DNA from: Saprospiraceae bacterium
GTDB lineage: Bacteria > Bacteroidota > Bacteroidia > Chitinophagales > Saprospiraceae
Direction: 5' to 3'
DNA: 6,706 nt
NCBI GenBank assembly: GCA_013361075.1
Contig: JABWAJ010000318.1
Span: forward strand, 1 to 6,706
Made by a program: the position numbers and the translations under genes. Of the stretch, positions 6,055 through 6,706 are shown one piece after another (within the stretch, counting starts at the first letter, position 1; every line of letters begins with the position of its first letter). A model generated the notes under the pieces. That model did not search any database and was not told where the DNA came from. It was given only the letters and a program-made list of their open reading frames with translations.

Positions 6055-6495
6055 TTATTCGATAAATTGGTTTGAATGTAACCACGCAATAAACAAATCA
6101 CTTCGATGATAGCGAATACCTTCACATAATATTTGTTTTCGTTCATTTAACATAACTACTCTTTTGTAAGGGGTATCTTCATTACCTTTTTTTTGAGGAT
6201 AGCTAATCCAAATATCAATTACAACTCTCGGGTCAAATCTTCTTTTCGAGATTGTATCAGGATATAAAGTAGGGAGTGATAAAGAAGCGGCAAAATCTAT
6301 TAGACTAAGGCTGTCTTTTATTGAAGTTATTCTACTGTAACCTTTATAGTTCCGTACCAAACTATCAGTTATTTGGCCTTCGATACGAAAATTCCACGGC
6401 AATGCATAACAGTCAACCTGATATATATGCTGCCCAAACAAGCTTGTATGGAGCAGCACGAGAACTGAAATATTTATGAATCTTATTTTATTCAT
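6055..6495 (-). CDS. Small exported protein of unknown function
   Basis: The 146-residue protein begins MNKIRFINISVLVLLHTSLF and is probably cut after FGQ (about residue 22). The mature part of about 124 residues has no membrane segment and no motif I know. It has an aromatic start (YQVDCYALPWNFRIEGQ), two cysteines (one in DCY and one in ILCEG), and a middle with SLPTLYPDT and VVIDIWISYP that suggests a beta-rich fold. An upstream ATG at 6570 would add 25 residues read from GC-rich repeat DNA; I prefer 6495 because it starts the signal peptide and follows a purine-rich AAGAAAAAAGC. It is AT-rich (21 of 60 G+C in 6241-6300) between GC-rich repeats and stands alone, so context says nothing of its job. 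No T9SS tail is present. Confidence 0.7.
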   Translation of the reverse strand: MNKIRFINISVLVLLHTSLFGQHIYQVDCYALPWNFRIEGQITDSLVRNYKGYSRITSIKDSLSLIDFAASLSLPTLYPDTISKRRFDPRVVIDIWISYPQKKGNEDTPYKRVVMLNERKQILCEGIRYHRSDLFIAWLHSNQFIE

Positions 6496-6525
6496 TGCTT
6501 TTTTCTTTTGTAGAGAAAGGATCGA

Positions 6526-6633
6526 CCGCTCGGTACTTCCCCCGCTCGCGACCAACCTGTCACCCGTCAAAAGCGCTCGCTCGTTGCGACCTGTGGTCGC
6601 ATACGGGTCAAAGCTGCGGGCTCCAGCCCGGCT
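6526..6633. repeat. GC-rich palindromic intergenic DNA
   Basis: CCGCTCG occurs at 6526-6532 and 6542-6548. TGCGACC/GGTCGCA forms a 7-bp stem with a 3-base loop (6585-6601). ACCCGT (6562-6567) is the reverse complement of ACGGGT (6603-6608) and encloses it. CGGGCT/AGCCCG forms a stem with a 2-base loop (6617-6630). CCCCGCTCG (6540-6548) is the reverse complement of CGAGCGGGG (6044-6052) on the other side of the small minus-strand gene. No run of T follows any stem on either strand, so a terminator role is unsupported. Confidence 0.5.
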
Positions 6634-6648
6634 ACAAAAAACACCAAA

Positions 6649-6706
6649 TCAAATCCCGGCTGTCGGCACAAAACCAATATCGTTCCAAATATCATCCAGC
6701 AGTAGC
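6649..6706 (-). CDS. Possible C-terminal end of a minus-strand gene (partial)
   Basis: The minus strand reads LLLDDIWNDIGFVPTAGI and a TGA stop at 6651-6649, running in from the right edge. Eighteen residues are too few to identify it. The composition is protein-like and the stop comes just before palindromic intergenic DNA, which is why I list it at all. Confidence 0.3.
   Translation of the reverse strand, partial: LLLDDIWNDIGFVPTAGI

Noticed and set aside
1..6706. tRNA, rRNA or intact insertion sequence
   Set aside because: I saw no cloverleaf, rRNA signature or transposase motif on either strand; the palindromic DNA alone does not define an insertion sequence.

Overview
The window looks like a piece of a Bacteroidota chromosome, most likely of the Saprospiraceae/Lewinella kind. 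The class is firm and the family is inference. Both large proteins end in the type A C-terminal sorting domain of the type IX secretion system (T9SS), which is confined to this phylum. One also carries a PKD domain behind a WD40-like part. Starts lack strong Shine-Dalgarno sequences, and the intergenic DNA is long and full of palindromic repeats.

Layout: 1-410 is non-coding leader DNA with phased TGTCCGAAAA-type decamers at 22-91. At 411 a short frame encodes a Sec signal peptide. It runs into a run of eight C (570-577), after which the continuing protein is in another frame (578-3196). One base more would join the two into a 928-residue secreted metalloprotease: LamG/DUF1349-like sandwich, Calx-beta-like domain, zinc protease with HEALH, a distant His and a Met-turn, and T9SS tail. 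A strong hairpin (3208-3239) separates it from a second T9SS cargo (3253-5013: signal peptide, beta-propeller-like part, PKD, T9SS tail). The two genes are 56 bp apart, on the same strand, and probably work at or outside the cell surface.

Base composition is uneven. A block of about 2.7 kb, from roughly 1500 to 4250, is AT-richer than both sides. Its edges fall inside the two genes, the first at a domain boundary. This suggests exchange of a cassette between related genes, but that is inference.

From 5014 to 6054 there is no intact gene. This kilobase holds a degenerate intergenic repeat, a 32-bp direct repeat 215 bp apart, a frameshifted and truncated remnant of a Schlafen AlbA_2 gene (minus strand, 5561-5701), several perfect palindromes, and an array built around GGCACGAGCGG. 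A small AT-rich gene on the minus strand (6055-6495) encodes a 146-residue exported protein of unknown function; GC-rich repeats flank it on both sides. The last bases may hold the C-terminal end of another minus-strand gene.
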